Assembly: GCA_049694275.1 (NCBI GenBank)
Contig: JBAVQS010000050.1
Location: 1-64,000 of the forward strand
DNA length: 64,000 nucleotides
Origin: JBAVQS01 sp049694275
Lineage (GTDB): Bacteria > Chloroflexota > Anaerolineae > UBA4142 > SHND01
Direction of reading: 5' to 3'
Shown here piece after piece: positions 41,236 through 50,388 of the stretch. The translations under genes and the position numbers were made by a program. How positions within the stretch are numbered: position 1 is the stretch's first letter; each line of letters starts with the position of its first letter. The notes beneath the pieces were generated by a model, which searched no databases, was not told the origin of the DNA, and worked only from the letters and a program-made list of their open reading frames with translations.

Positions 41236-41309
41236 AGTGACCGGACAACTGGAAGGAGAGCGGGCTATTTGCTCCCCGATTCAAACCTTTGCGGCCCAGC
41301 GGCGAACGG

Positions 41310-42068
41310 TTATTGAGCCATGATCTTGCGCGCCACCTCGGCCAGCGCCTTGCTGATCGCGTGGTCGGGATAACGCACAGAAAAGAGGCCCGAGCTGGCA
41401 AGCGCCATCAGGTCATCCGAGTGCTGGAGCACGCCGATCACCTCTGCGCCATAGGTCTTTTCGACGCGGGCCCGAACCTCGGCGACCGGGAAGGAAGCGG
41501 GGACCTTGTTCACCAGCAGCCAGAGGCAGGGCACGTTCAGCTTGCGCGCCACTTCAACCGTCACGCCGGTGCCCTGATAGTCCTGGTTATCGGGGCGCAT
41601 GATGATGATGAGCACATCCGAGATCGCAATCGAGAGCAGCGTCTCTTCGTTCAGGCCGGGGTGCGTATCGATCAGCAGGGCGTCGAGCTTGAGCTCTTCG
41701 GTCAGGTCGCGGAACCCGTCGTTCAGTAGGCCCACGTCGTACCCTTCGCGCAGGACTTTGGCAATATCGCCGGCCCTGAGGGCGGATGGAACGAGATAGA
41801 CCTTGCCGGGGACAGAAACCCCCAGGTTCCCGGTGACATCGTGCGCGGTCTGCTCGACTTTGCACTTGCCATAGAGATAATCGTTGAGCGAGTGGGTAAT
41901 CTTGGATTCGTCAAGATTAAAGAGCACGTGAATCCCCGGCGAGGCGATATCGGTATCGACCACGCCGACGCGATACCCCAGCATCGCAATCTGGCCGGCA
42001 AGGTTGGCGGTGGTGTTGGATTTGCCGGTGCCACCGCGGAACGAGTGAACCGAAACGATTTTGGACAT
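41310..42068 (-). CDS. MinD/ParA-family ATPase
   Basis: 252 residues of the SIMIBI P-loop class, with the deviant Walker A SFRGGTGKSNTTANLA, switch I region VVDTDIASPGIHVLF and switch II LLIDTHPGLNEETLL. It resembles MinD/FlhG-like positioning ATPases, although no amphipathic C-terminal helix like that of MinD is obvious and no MinC or MinE genes are present. Upstream on the same strand are a zinc-binding protein and a winged-helix protein, with gaps of 30 and 14 bases. GGGAG before the ATG supports the start. Its partner and cargo are unknown. Confidence 0.88.
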   Translation of the reverse strand: MSKIVSVHSFRGGTGKSNTTANLAGQIAMLGYRVGVVDTDIASPGIHVLFNLDESKITHSLNDYLYGKCKVEQTAHDVTGNLGVSVPGKVYLVPSALRAGDIAKVLREGYDVGLLNDGFRDLTEELKLDALLIDTHPGLNEETLLSIAISDVLIIIMRPDNQDYQGTGVTVEVARKLNVPCLWLLVNKVPASFPVAEVRARVEKTYGAEVIGVLQHSDDLMALASSGLFSVRYPDHAISKALAEVARKIMAQ

Positions 42069-42098
42069 GAGATAGACTCCCTTTGATTTCTTTTAGCC

Positions 42099-42311
42099 CT
42101 AGTAAAGTTCTGGCATCTCGATAGGCTCGGGCTGTGGCTTGCACACCCCACAATAGACCGCATCCGCTACCACGATTGCCTTGGGCGTATTGCCCTCGCC
42201 GACAAACATGGTGGTGATGAACGGCATTTTCTTCATGTGATCCTTGCAGAGAGCTCGCCCACAGAACGTGCAGACACCGCGTGAGTGTTGCTCACAATGG
42301 AAGCATAGCAT
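42099..42311 (-). CDS. Small zinc-binding protein (B-box/zinc-ribbon-like)
   Basis: 70 residues with MLCFHCEQHSRGVCTFCGRALCKDHMKKMPF at the start and YCGVCKP near the end. The C3/C6, C14/C17, C22/H25 and C54/C57 pairs fit two cross-braced zinc sites, like B-box or AN1-type fingers that mediate protein contacts. It is encoded between a winged-helix gene and the MinD-like gene and is probably part of the same complex. No enzymatic residues are seen. Confidence 0.7.
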   Translation of the reverse strand: MLCFHCEQHSRGVCTFCGRALCKDHMKKMPFITTMFVGEGNTPKAIVVADAVYCGVCKPQPEPIEMPELY

Positions 42312-42325
42312 CGACGGCTCCCCTC

Positions 42326-42667
42326 CTAATCCTGTACTTTTTTGTCAATTGTATTCCAGAGCCCGTCCGACAACTTGCCGCCCTTTTTGGGCGCCAGCCG
42401 GACTCTGTAAAAAGTGGCGCCGTCCTTTTCAATCTCGCGGACAAACCCCTTGTCCATGAGTTGTTTGATAAAGCTGCGCGCCGAGTCTTCATCCTGGTGA
42501 AGAAAAGCCATAACGCCGGGTAAGTCCACCTGCTGCTGCCGCATCATCCAGTTGACCAGCCCCGACAGCGGCTCCTGCAGCTCCAGGATATCGCCCATGC
42601 TGAGCCCGGGGGATTTTTCACGCGCGTCGAGTTCTCCTTGTAATCGACCAAATAGCCCTTTGCCCAC
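42326..42667 (-). CDS. Small winged-helix-like protein
   Basis: 113 residues. After a helical start (GELDAREKSPGLSMGDILEL) the segment LSGLVNWMMRQQQVDLPGVMAFLHQDEDSARSFIKQLMDKGFVREIEKDGATFYRVRLAP fits a winged helix: three helices and a beta wing reading out a terse KDGATFYRV hairpin. GTG 42667 is chosen because AGGAGG lies 5 bases upstream. It may bind DNA or act as a protein-interaction module with the zinc protein and MinD-like ATPase. Confidence 0.65.
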   Translation of the reverse strand: MGKGLFGRLQGELDAREKSPGLSMGDILELQEPLSGLVNWMMRQQQVDLPGVMAFLHQDEDSARSFIKQLMDKGFVREIEKDGATFYRVRLAPKKGGKLSDGLWNTIDKKVQD

Positions 42668-42749
42668 TGAAGCCTCCTCCTCGTCTGCGATTGGCGCCCG
42701 GTATGTTATCTATCGCGCAGACTGCTTGCAATGAAAATTACGATACCGA

Positions 42750-44015
42750 CTAATGGAGCCGCGCTTTTAATCGCCGAATCCGCTGGTAGGATTGATCGAT
42801 GCGCGCCTCGTCGAGTTTCCCGTCCTTGACCTGTTGTGTGATGATGCCGATCACTCGCCCGGCAATGTCGGGGTCAAAGAAGAATGGCAAGTTGTTGGCG
42901 ATGGAGAGCATATCGACCCCGGCCTCGATCGCCGAGAGCACCGCCGTCTCGAGCCCATAATAGAGTGAGATCGCTCCCATCTGCATGTCATCTGAAATGA
43001 CTACGCCATCATAGTGCAACTCGTTCCGCAGAATGCCGGTGATGATCGGCTGTGACAGGGTCGCCGGCATTTGGGGGTCCAGCTTGCTGTTAAAGATGTG
43101 CGCCGTCATGATGGCATCGCACTCGCCCGCGGCGATGATGCGCTTGTAAGGTTCGAGCTCGACGGCGGACCAGGTGTTGGTAACGTCCACAAAGCCGCGG
43201 TGCGAATCACTATGGGAGCTCCCATGCCCGGGAAAGTGCTTGAGCGTCGTAAGCACCCCATATTGATGGTGCGCCTCGATCTCTGCGAGCGCATGGCGGG
43301 CGACAACATCCGGGTCCGCGGAAAAGCTCCGTTCGAGCTTGCCAATAACCGGATTATCGGGATTGGTGTTCAGATCCACCACCGGCGCAAGGTTGAGATT
43401 GACCCCAGCCTCGGCCAGCGAACGGGCCATGCTCTCGGCGTTCTGCTGCGTCAGGGCCGGATCATTATGCGCGCCTAAATATTGCTCGGAAACCGTCGGC
43501 GGAAAACCGAATTTCTCCTTGAGCCTAACAACCTGACCCCCTTCCTGGTCGACCGAGATCAAGAGCGGGATCGTCGCATTGGCCTGGAGCGCAGCGGTTA
43601 ACGCCTTGAGCTGCGCCGGCGACTGAATGTTGCGTACCGGGCTGTTGCTCGGCACATCATAGTCAAACAGCACGACTGCGCCAATATGCCGCTCCCGCAG
43701 GTCCCGGACGATTGGATTGTCCTCGGTCAACGTCAGGCCGCGGAATCCGACCAGGATCATCTGCCCGATCTTGACGGCGAGGGGCGCGTCCGGCGTTAGG
43801 GTCGCCGTTGCCTTTGCCGGGGGCATTGCAGCCTGTGTATCCACCGGGCTGGCGGTTGCGGGGGGCTGCGTCGTGACAGTGGCCGCACGGGGCTGTGGAC
43901 CGGTTGGAGTGACTGCCGGGCTACACCCGGTGAACAGCACCAGCGCCAGAGCCTGCCCGCTCTTGACGAGAAAATCGCGCCGTGAAAGACGAGTCCTGCG
44001 CGTTCGATTATTCAT
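42750..44015 (-). CDS. nagZ: Beta-N-acetylhexosaminidase, GH3 (NagZ-like), exported
   Basis: 421 residues. The N-terminus has a twin-arginine-like signal (SRRDFLVKSGQALALVLFTGC) ending in a lipobox-like Cys, so it is exported and probably lipid-anchored, unlike cytosolic NagZ of Gram-negatives. After a Pro/Thr/Ala linker the GH3 barrel shows LLISVDQEGGQVVRL, the family signature LKHFPGHGSSHSDSHRG (catalytic His/Asp loop) and the nucleophile in VISDDMQMGAI. It removes GlcNAc from muropeptides or chitooligosaccharides during wall turnover. It lies alone between the winged-helix gene and a phosphatase gene. Confidence 0.9.
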   Translation of the reverse strand: MNNRTRRTRLSRRDFLVKSGQALALVLFTGCSPAVTPTGPQPRAATVTTQPPATASPVDTQAAMPPAKATATLTPDAPLAVKIGQMILVGFRGLTLTEDNPIVRDLRERHIGAVVLFDYDVPSNSPVRNIQSPAQLKALTAALQANATIPLLISVDQEGGQVVRLKEKFGFPPTVSEQYLGAHNDPALTQQNAESMARSLAEAGVNLNLAPVVDLNTNPDNPVIGKLERSFSADPDVVARHALAEIEAHHQYGVLTTLKHFPGHGSSHSDSHRGFVDVTNTWSAVELEPYKRIIAAGECDAIMTAHIFNSKLDPQMPATLSQPIITGILRNELHYDGVVISDDMQMGAISLYYGLETAVLSAIEAGVDMLSIANNLPFFFDPDIAGRVIGIITQQVKDGKLDEARIDQSYQRIRRLKARLH

Positions 44016-44106
44016 TCATCACTCATGCTGGAATACCCTGGCAGCGATGAATCGGTAATTGGCATTCTAGACGATGATTGTCTCTTTTGCAAGTGGGGTC
44101 AAAGGA

Positions 44107-46341
44107 CTAGTGCACCTCGACAGCGAGCAGCGTCATATCGTCATACTGCTCATGATTGCCCTGGTACGCCTTGAGTCTGATAAAGGCCGCGTCGCACATC
44201 TCTTGCAGCGGCAGGGCTGAAGTTTGGAACAACTCCATGAGGCGTTCCAGTCCAAAGAACTGGCCGCGGTCGGATAGTGCGTCGAGCATCCCATCGGTAA
44301 AGAGCACCAGGCGGTCTCCCGATTCTAATGTGATCCGTTCCTCGCTGAGCGAGAGCTGATCCAGGTCCAGACCTCCCAGCACCATGCCATGTCCCTGGAG
44401 GGTGTGAATTTCGCCAGCGCGCAAGAGAAGGGGGCGCTCATGCCCGGCTCGCACATAGGTCAGGCTCCGCGTCAGGCTATCGATTACTCCGTAAAAAACG
44501 GTGACGAACTGGTCGGACTGGGAGAGCTCGAGCAGCAACCGGTGGACCCGCTGCAGCACGGTCGCAGGTGAAGACTCGCGGCGAGCCTCGGCGAGAAGCA
44601 GGCTGCGCGTCAAAGCCATAAAGAGCGCAGCGGGCATCCCCTTATCCGAAACATCGGCGATGACGACGCCGCACCGCGTTCCGTCGAGCAAAAAGACATC
44701 ATAGAAATCTCCGCCCACCTGTCGCGCCGGCTCACTCCGCGCTGCAAAGCTCAGGCCAGGGACCATCGGAAAGATGTGTGGCAACATGCTCTGCTGCACC
44801 TGGCGCGCCAGTTCCAGCTCGCGTTCCAACCGTTCCTTTTTCGCAATTTCGGCATGGGCCGCTTCGAGGCGCTCGATCTTGTCGCGGAGGGATTCGACCA
44901 ACCCGGCCCGCTGGATGGCGAGCGCGCTGGAATTGGCAAAGGAGCGCAGGAGGGCGACCTCGCGCGGCTGCCATGCGGGCTTGACCGTGCTGTGAAAGAT
45001 GAGCAGGCCGACGACCTCGTTCTGCGTCACGAGCGGAACGCGCAGCCCCGCGCGCAGCCGGGCGCCTTCAATATCCGCCGCGCGGTGTTCAATCCCCGGA
45101 GGCCAACCGGCAAAGGGTTTCGGCTCGGCGTTTGCCCAGGTCTCGGGCGCGCCGCCGGCGTTGAGGACCTCTGTAGATTGAAGCGGCCCTTGCACGTGCG
45201 CGGGGTCCCACCCGTTCACGGCGAGGATTTCGGCCCGATCATCCGAATGGAGGAGATACAGGATGGCGCGGTCCGCGCCGCAGAGCTCCCCGGCCTTGCG
45301 ACAGACATAGCTTGCCAGGCCTTCCAGGTCTGTGTAGGTGATGAGCGCGTGGCTGACCTCCTGGAGCGAGATGGCCGCTTCCGTCTGCCTGATCAGCACG
45401 CGGTTCGCCGCCTCAATCTCCGCCACTTTGGCATTCAGTGCGGCATTCGTTTCGGCCAGGACCTCTTCGCTCGCAGTGAGGAGGTGATAGGTGCGCTGGA
45501 GCTGACGCCCGTCAATCGCCAGCACATCGTCGATTGGGATCATGCCCTGCGCGGCCAGCCCAAGCACATAGTCTTCCAGCGCCAGGAGGGACTCTCCATC
45601 CAATGGATTCGTCCGTGTCCCCGTTAAATGGAAAATATCGAATGTGCTCACCTCGCCCTTGCGGCCGGTGTGATGGCATTCGGGGCAGTTGCCCTCACGG
45701 AAAAAGTTGCCCCGGTCCAGCGCGGCGGGATAGCGGCGGCGAATTTCCTCCAGCGCCGGACGGTCAAGCGGATCAGACTGGCGACAACTCGGGCAGAGGA
45801 CGGGGAACCGTGAGACGGCGACGACCCAGTTTAACCCCATCAGATCGACGGGGGAGAGGCCCGTCTCACTCAACTGGAGCGCGACCGCGTGTCCGCGAAA
45901 CACGGAATCCAGTTGGGCGAGGACGCGGACCCCTTTGCGGGCGGCGTTAAAGGCAATGGGCGCGGTCGCCGGCGTGAGTCGATCGACGACCAGCAACCCT
46001 GCGCCCCGGTAGACCGCGCGTTCAACCTGAAGGGCCACAGGCGCTTGTTCGGTTGTCAGGATATACTCGACCTGCCCGCGCAGCCCGCGCGGCAGGCGGA
46101 TGGCGTCTTGCGATTCGGCGATGACGACGATCCGCCCGCGGCGCGCAGCGAGCATCTGCCGGAACAGGATGCCGAAAATCGTCGCGCGCCCGCTCGGCTG
46201 GAAGGTGAGCTCACGCGCTTGCGTGACCAGCGGGCGCGGTTCCAACCCGGCGACGACGACGACCCCGGGTTCGCTTCTGGCAATCTGCTCAAAGAGTGGG
46301 TCCACCTGCGGGAGATGGATGAAATCTTTTAATCCTAGCAT
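44107..46341 (-). CDS. GspE/PilB-like domain-GAF-PP2C (SpoIIE) phosphatase
   Basis: 744 residues. Residues 1-280 resemble the C-terminal half of GspE/PilB secretion ATPases, including the zinc-binding CPSC...CPECHHTGRKG loop. The P-loop position reads VVVVAGLEPRPLVT instead of GPTGSGKST, so this part should not hydrolyse ATP. A coiled coil leads to a GAF domain (about 330-490), another coiled coil (RLEAAHAEIAKKERLERELE) and a SpoIIE/RsbU PP2C domain with the metal Asp residues in RQVGGDFYDVFLL, VIADVSDKGMPAAL, LVLFTDGMLDA and YDDMTLLAV. It probably dephosphorylates an anti-sigma-antagonist-type partner in response to a GAF ligand. ATG 46341 is preferred; a codon at 46380 is possible. Confidence 0.85.
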   Translation of the reverse strand: MLGLKDFIHLPQVDPLFEQIARSEPGVVVVAGLEPRPLVTQARELTFQPSGRATIFGILFRQMLAARRGRIVVIAESQDAIRLPRGLRGQVEYILTTEQAPVALQVERAVYRGAGLLVVDRLTPATAPIAFNAARKGVRVLAQLDSVFRGHAVALQLSETGLSPVDLMGLNWVVAVSRFPVLCPSCRQSDPLDRPALEEIRRRYPAALDRGNFFREGNCPECHHTGRKGEVSTFDIFHLTGTRTNPLDGESLLALEDYVLGLAAQGMIPIDDVLAIDGRQLQRTYHLLTASEEVLAETNAALNAKVAEIEAANRVLIRQTEAAISLQEVSHALITYTDLEGLASYVCRKAGELCGADRAILYLLHSDDRAEILAVNGWDPAHVQGPLQSTEVLNAGGAPETWANAEPKPFAGWPPGIEHRAADIEGARLRAGLRVPLVTQNEVVGLLIFHSTVKPAWQPREVALLRSFANSSALAIQRAGLVESLRDKIERLEAAHAEIAKKERLERELELARQVQQSMLPHIFPMVPGLSFAARSEPARQVGGDFYDVFLLDGTRCGVVIADVSDKGMPAALFMALTRSLLLAEARRESSPATVLQRVHRLLLELSQSDQFVTVFYGVIDSLTRSLTYVRAGHERPLLLRAGEIHTLQGHGMVLGGLDLDQLSLSEERITLESGDRLVLFTDGMLDALSDRGQFFGLERLMELFQTSALPLQEMCDAAFIRLKAYQGNHEQYDDMTLLAVEVH

Positions 46342-46552
46342 GGCCTGGAGCGAATTATAACACGACAGAACACAAAGCACTCAGGACGACGACCGCCTTG
46401 AGCCCGCCGACATTATATCAGGACTTGTGCTCGGCTGTCATTTCGACGAGCGCAGTGTGCGAGGAGAAGTCTCGGCAATTGACGTTCGCCCCGCCGGGTG
46501 CTAGAATCGGATGCGACGACAGGTTATCCAGAACGACCACAAAGGAGCCGGC

Positions 46553-49500
46553 ATGATTCCGACGCTTCGCCTCACGCAAACCACTCAGTCGCCAGACCAG
46601 TACCTCGTCCATGTCGAATATGAGCAAGAGGGACAGAGCCGCCAGGCGTATGACGCCCCTGTTCATTTCAAGCTGACGGACGACGATGCGCGCGACCTCC
46701 GCTGGTACCTGGAAGACTATCTCCAACATCCCTTCGACCCCGCGCCGGCCATCGCCCACCGTATCGAACAGCGGATGGCCGACATTGGCAGTGAGCTATT
46801 CCGCTCCATCTTTGAGGCCAACAATGATACCCGCAAGCTGTGGGCGCGTGTCGAAGACCGGATCAAGGATACGCGCATCGAGATCGTCACCGGCGTGGCC
46901 GAAGCGGCGACCATTCCTTGGGAATTGCTCCGTGAGCCCGCCGCCGATGCCCCGCTCGCCCTTGAGGCGCAGTCGTTCGTTCGCGCCCAGCCCAACCCTG
47001 CCAGGCGGAGCGCACTCCCCACTTCCGATGGTCCGATTCGCATCCTCCTCGTCATCTGCCGGCCGGGAGGCGGAGACGATGTGCCCTTCCGCTCGGTGGC
47101 AACGCGCCTGCTCAAGGGGCTGAACGAGGATGCGCGCAAAGCCTTCCAACTCGACGTGCTGCGCCCGCCGACATTCGAACGGTTGAGTGCGGTCCTGCAG
47201 GAGGCGAAAACGCAGGGCAAGCCGTATCACATCGTCCACTTTGATGGGCATGGAGTCTATGCCGATTCGGAGCGGCCGGGCGGTTTCGGCCGGTTCATCT
47301 ATGGCGACAATCGCCCCGGCAAGCACGGTTATCTCGCCTTTGAAAAGCCGGCCGTTCAAGGGAACATGGAACTGATCGACGGCCCCAAACTCGGCGCACT
47401 TCTGGCCGATGCGGATGTGTCTTTCCTTGTCCTCAACGCCTGCCGATCGGCGCATGCGGAGGCCGCCCCCACCCCCGGCCCCTCCCCCGCGGCCAGCGGG
47501 AGAGGGGAGAACGCGGCCACTCCCTCGGCAGGGAGCGGGAGAGGGGAGAACGCGGCCACTCCTTCGGCAGGGAGCGGGAGAGGGGAGAAGGCGGCCGCTT
47601 TTTCTGCGAATGACCACGCAAGCGGGGAGAACGAGCAAAACGATCCCCATACCCAGGTGCGCGCCTTTGGCTCGCTGGCGCAGGAGGTGATGGATGCGGG
47701 GGTGGCGGGCGTCGTGGCGATGCGCTATAACGTCTATGTGGTGACCGCCGCCCAGTTCGTCGCCGACCTCTATGGCGCGCTCGTGCGCGGCCAGACCCTC
47801 GGCGAGGCGGTGACCCTGGGTCGCAAGCAGTTGGCCGCCAATCCCCTCCGCTCTATCGCGTACGACCCGGTCGAGCTTCAGGACTGGCCGGTGCCGGTGG
47901 TGTACGAGGCCGCGCCGGTTGCGCTGGCGCGCCCCCAGCCGGCGACCGCTGCTTTTCAGATCACGCTCGCGGCCGGACCGCGCGAACTGCAGGGGGTTCC
48001 CCCGCCACCCGACGTGGGCTTTTTCGGCCGCGACGAAACCCTCCTCGCCCTCGACCGTGCCTTTGACACCCAGCACGTCGTCCTCCTCCACGCCTATGCG
48101 GGGAGCGGCAAGACCGCCACCGCCGCCGAGTTCGCCCGCTGGTATGTCGAGACCGGCGGATTGCAGGGGCCGGTGCTGTTCACCTCGTTCGAGCAGCGCA
48201 AGCCCCTGTCGCAGGTGCTCGACACCCTCGGGCGCGTGTTCGAGTCCCTCCTCGAACAGAACCGGATCAACTGGCTGGCCCTCACGGTGCAGGACCAGCG
48301 GGGCATCGCGCTCCAGATTCTGCAGGCGATTCCCATCCTCTGGCTCTGGGACAATGTCGAGCCGGTCGCGGGATTCCCGGCGGGCACGCCATCGGCATGG
48401 AATGAAGTGGAGCAAAAGGAACTGGCCGATTTCATCCGGGATGCGGCGCGGACGCAGGCGAAATTCCTCCTCACCTCGCGGCGGGACGAGCGCGGCTGGC
48501 TGGGCGACCTCCCCACCCGCATCACCCTCCCGCCGATGCCGATGCAGGAGCAGTTCCAGTTGGTGCGCGCCATCGCCGATAAAAACAACCGCCGCATCAC
48601 CGCCGTCAAAGACTGGACCCCGCTCCTCCACTTTTCGCAGGGCAACCCCCTCACCCTCACCGTCCTCGCCGGACAGGCGCTCCGCGCGGGGCTGAGCGAG
48701 TGGGCCGAGGTCGAGGATTTTGTCGCCCGGCTCCGCGCTGGCCAGGCCGCCTTTGACGACGAGCCGGCGCAGGGGCGCAGTCGCTCCCTCGGCGCCTCCC
48801 TCGCTTATGGCTTTGAAACCGCCTTTACCGAAGACGAGCGCAAAATCCTCGCCCTCCTCCATTTCTTCCAGGGGTTTGTCTATGTTGCAACTCTGCGGGT
48901 GATGGTCGCCCCCGAAATCGATTGGTCTCTCCATGAGACCGGCGGCCTGCGACCTGAGACCGCGGTCGCCCTCCTCGACCGCGCCGCCGAAATCGGCCTC
49001 CTCACCGCCCACGGCCGCGGCTATTACACCATCCACCCCGCCCTCCCCTGGTTCTTTCAGAGTCTGTTTGACAAGTACTATCCCGCGAGTCCGAATTCCG
49101 AATTCCGAATTCCGCCTGCCCTGGACAGCAGACCAGGGAATTCTGAATTAGCCGCCACCCGCGCTTTCGTCTCCGCGATGGGCGCACTGGGGAACCACTA
49201 CTTTTGGCAATATGTAGGCGGCCACAGCGAGGTGATCGGCGCGCTGAACGCTGAAGAAGCCAACCTCCTCCATGCCCGGCGGTTGGCGCGGCAGAACGGG
49301 TGGTGGGATGCAGTCATCGGCCCGATGCAGGGCTTGCGATCTCTCTACGACCACACCGGCCGCCGGGCCGAGTGGGCGCGGCTGGTGAACGAGGTCGTCC
49401 CCGATTTCGTGGACCCCGCCACCGACGGCCCGCTCCCCGGCCGCGAAGAGCAGTGGGGGCTCGTTACAGAGTATCGCGTCCTGCTGGCTGAGGAAGCGCG

Positions 49501-50344
49501 GCAGTGGGCTGAGGCAGAACGGTTACAACACAGTAGAGTCGAATGGGAGCGCGAGCGCGCGGCCCCCGCGCTCGCAAAACCGGACGGGTCGCTGGATAAC
49601 GCCGAGCGCAATGCTATCCGCTCTCTGGCAGTATCGCTTGAGGCATTGGGGAATATTCAAAGAGAACAAGCAAGCGCTGAGTGTGTCAAGGCTTATCAAG
49701 AGGCCATTCCATTATGCGAGCGTATCGAAGACAAGGCGGAGAATGCGGCCATTACCTTTAACCTCGGCACCGCCTACATGCAGATTCCCTCCATCCGCGA
49801 CCTCGCCCAGGCCGAGCAGTGGTACCGGCGCAGCCTGGAACTGCGCGACGAGGGCGACCACCTGGGGCGGAGCAAGTGCCTGGGCCAACTGGGATATGTG
49901 GCATGGGAGCGTTTTAAAGAGGCGCGAGAAGCGAAAAGGCCGGAGGAGGAGGTGGTCGGGTATTTGAATGAAGCCCTGCACTATTATCAACAAGCGCTGG
50001 CGCTAACTCCTCCCAATGCAGTTGATGCTCTTGCTGTAAAGCACAACCAACTCGGCAACATTTACGCCGATGCAGGAGACCTCGACCGGGCGCTGTTCCA
50101 CTGGCGCGAGGCGATCCGATACGACGAGGCGCAGGGGAATCCCTATGGGGCAGGACAAACTCGCTTTAACGTCGCTCTTAACCTTGCCAAAGCCGGCCGC
50201 CTGACCGATGCGCGCGAGTATGCCTATGCGGCGCTGCGGAATTTCGAGACCTTTGGGGAACGCGCGGCGGAGGATATAGAAGACACGCGGGGGTTGATCG
50301 GCATGATTGAGGAAGCGATAAAGCAGAGGAGCGGGAAGCGATAG
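46553..50344 (+). CDS. CHAT peptidase-STAND NTPase-TPR protein
   Basis: 1263 residues. Residues 1-450 contain an N-terminal domain also seen in other CHAT proteins and the CHAT peptidase with dyad H233 (HFDGHG) and C297 (FLVLNACRSA). Residues 488-800 are a STAND/NB-ARC-like NTPase (VGFFGRDETLLALD; Walker A LHAYAGSGKTATAAEF; Walker B ILWLWDNVEP; sensor FLLTSRRDERGW). The C-terminal 350 residues are TPR repeats. CHAT-STAND-TPR proteins are proposed cell-suicide or anti-phage sensors. Residues 304-366 are a low-complexity insert encoded by a 39-bp tandem repeat right after the catalytic Cys loop, and a second repeat-derived insert lies near 846-866. AAAGGAG before ATG 46553 supports the start. 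Confidence 0.85.
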   Translation: MIPTLRLTQTTQSPDQYLVHVEYEQEGQSRQAYDAPVHFKLTDDDARDLRWYLEDYLQHPFDPAPAIAHRIEQRMADIGSELFRSIFEANNDTRKLWARVEDRIKDTRIEIVTGVAEAATIPWELLREPAADAPLALEAQSFVRAQPNPARRSALPTSDGPIRILLVICRPGGGDDVPFRSVATRLLKGLNEDARKAFQLDVLRPPTFERLSAVLQEAKTQGKPYHIVHFDGHGVYADSERPGGFGRFIYGDNRPGKHGYLAFEKPAVQGNMELIDGPKLGALLADADVSFLVLNACRSAHAEAAPTPGPSPAASGRGENAATPSAGSGRGENAATPSAGSGRGEKAAAFSANDHASGENEQNDPHTQVRAFGSLAQEVMDAGVAGVVAMRYNVYVVTAAQFVADLYGALVRGQTLGEAVTLGRKQLAANPLRSIAYDPVELQDWPVPVVYEAAPVALARPQPATAAFQITLAAGPRELQGVPPPPDVGFFGRDETLLALDRAFDTQHVVLLHAYAGSGKTATAAEFARWYVETGGLQGPVLFTSFEQRKPLSQVLDTLGRVFESLLEQNRINWLALTVQDQRGIALQILQAIPILWLWDNVEPVAGFPAGTPSAWNEVEQKELADFIRDAARTQAKFLLTSRRDERGWLGDLPTRITLPPMPMQEQFQLVRAIADKNNRRITAVKDWTPLLHFSQGNPLTLTVLAGQALRAGLSEWAEVEDFVARLRAGQAAFDDEPAQGRSRSLGASLAYGFETAFTEDERKILALLHFFQGFVYVATLRVMVAPEIDWSLHETGGLRPETAVALLDRAAEIGLLTAHGRGYYTIHPALPWFFQSLFDKYYPASPNSEFRIPPALDSRPGNSELAATRAFVSAMGALGNHYFWQYVGGHSEVIGALNAEEANLLHARRLARQNGWWDAVIGPMQGLRSLYDHTGRRAEWARLVNEVVPDFVDPATDGPLPGREEQWGLVTEYRVLLAEEARQWAEAERLQHSRVEWERERAAPALAKPDGSLDNAERNAIRSLAVSLEALGNIQREQASAECVKAYQEAIPLCERIEDKAENAAITFNLGTAYMQIPSIRDLAQAEQWYRRSLELRDEGDHLGRSKCLGQLGYVAWERFKEAREAKRPEEEVVGYLNEALHYYQQALALTPPNAVDALAVKHNQLGNIYADAGDLDRALFHWREAIRYDEAQGNPYGAGQTRFNVALNLAKAGRLTDAREYAYAALRNFETFGERAAEDIEDTRGLIGMIEEAIKQRSGKR
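47495..47611. repeat. 39-bp tandem repeat inside the CHAT domain
   Basis: About 2.6-3 copies start at 47495, 47534 and 47573. Each begins AGCGGGAGAGGGGAGAA and encodes a 13-residue SGRGENAATPSAG unit. The period is a multiple of three, so the reading frame is kept. The GGGAGAGGGGAG core resembles intergenic palindromes such as that at 17347. Confidence 0.85.
49088..49150. repeat. GAATTC-rich repeat insertion inside the CHAT-STAND gene
   Basis: Three GAATTCC units, then a CCCTGG/CCAGGG hairpin and a closing GAATTCTGAATTA. The encoded PNSEFRIPPALDSRPGNSEL does not look like part of the domain and marks a repeat absorbed in frame between the winged-helix and TPR parts. Confidence 0.6.
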
Positions 50345-50388
50345 CTGGGCGCGGAGGGCAGGAAGGCCCCAAGCGGATTGCTTCCGCG

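Noticed and set aside
47495..47611. CRISPR-like array
   Set aside because: The units are head-to-tail with no unique spacers, lie in frame inside a large gene, and no cas genes are present.
46796..49036. Long 746-codon open frame on the minus strand
   Set aside because: It is antisense to the CHAT-STAND gene, has no family features, and its openness follows from the GC-rich codon use of the real gene.
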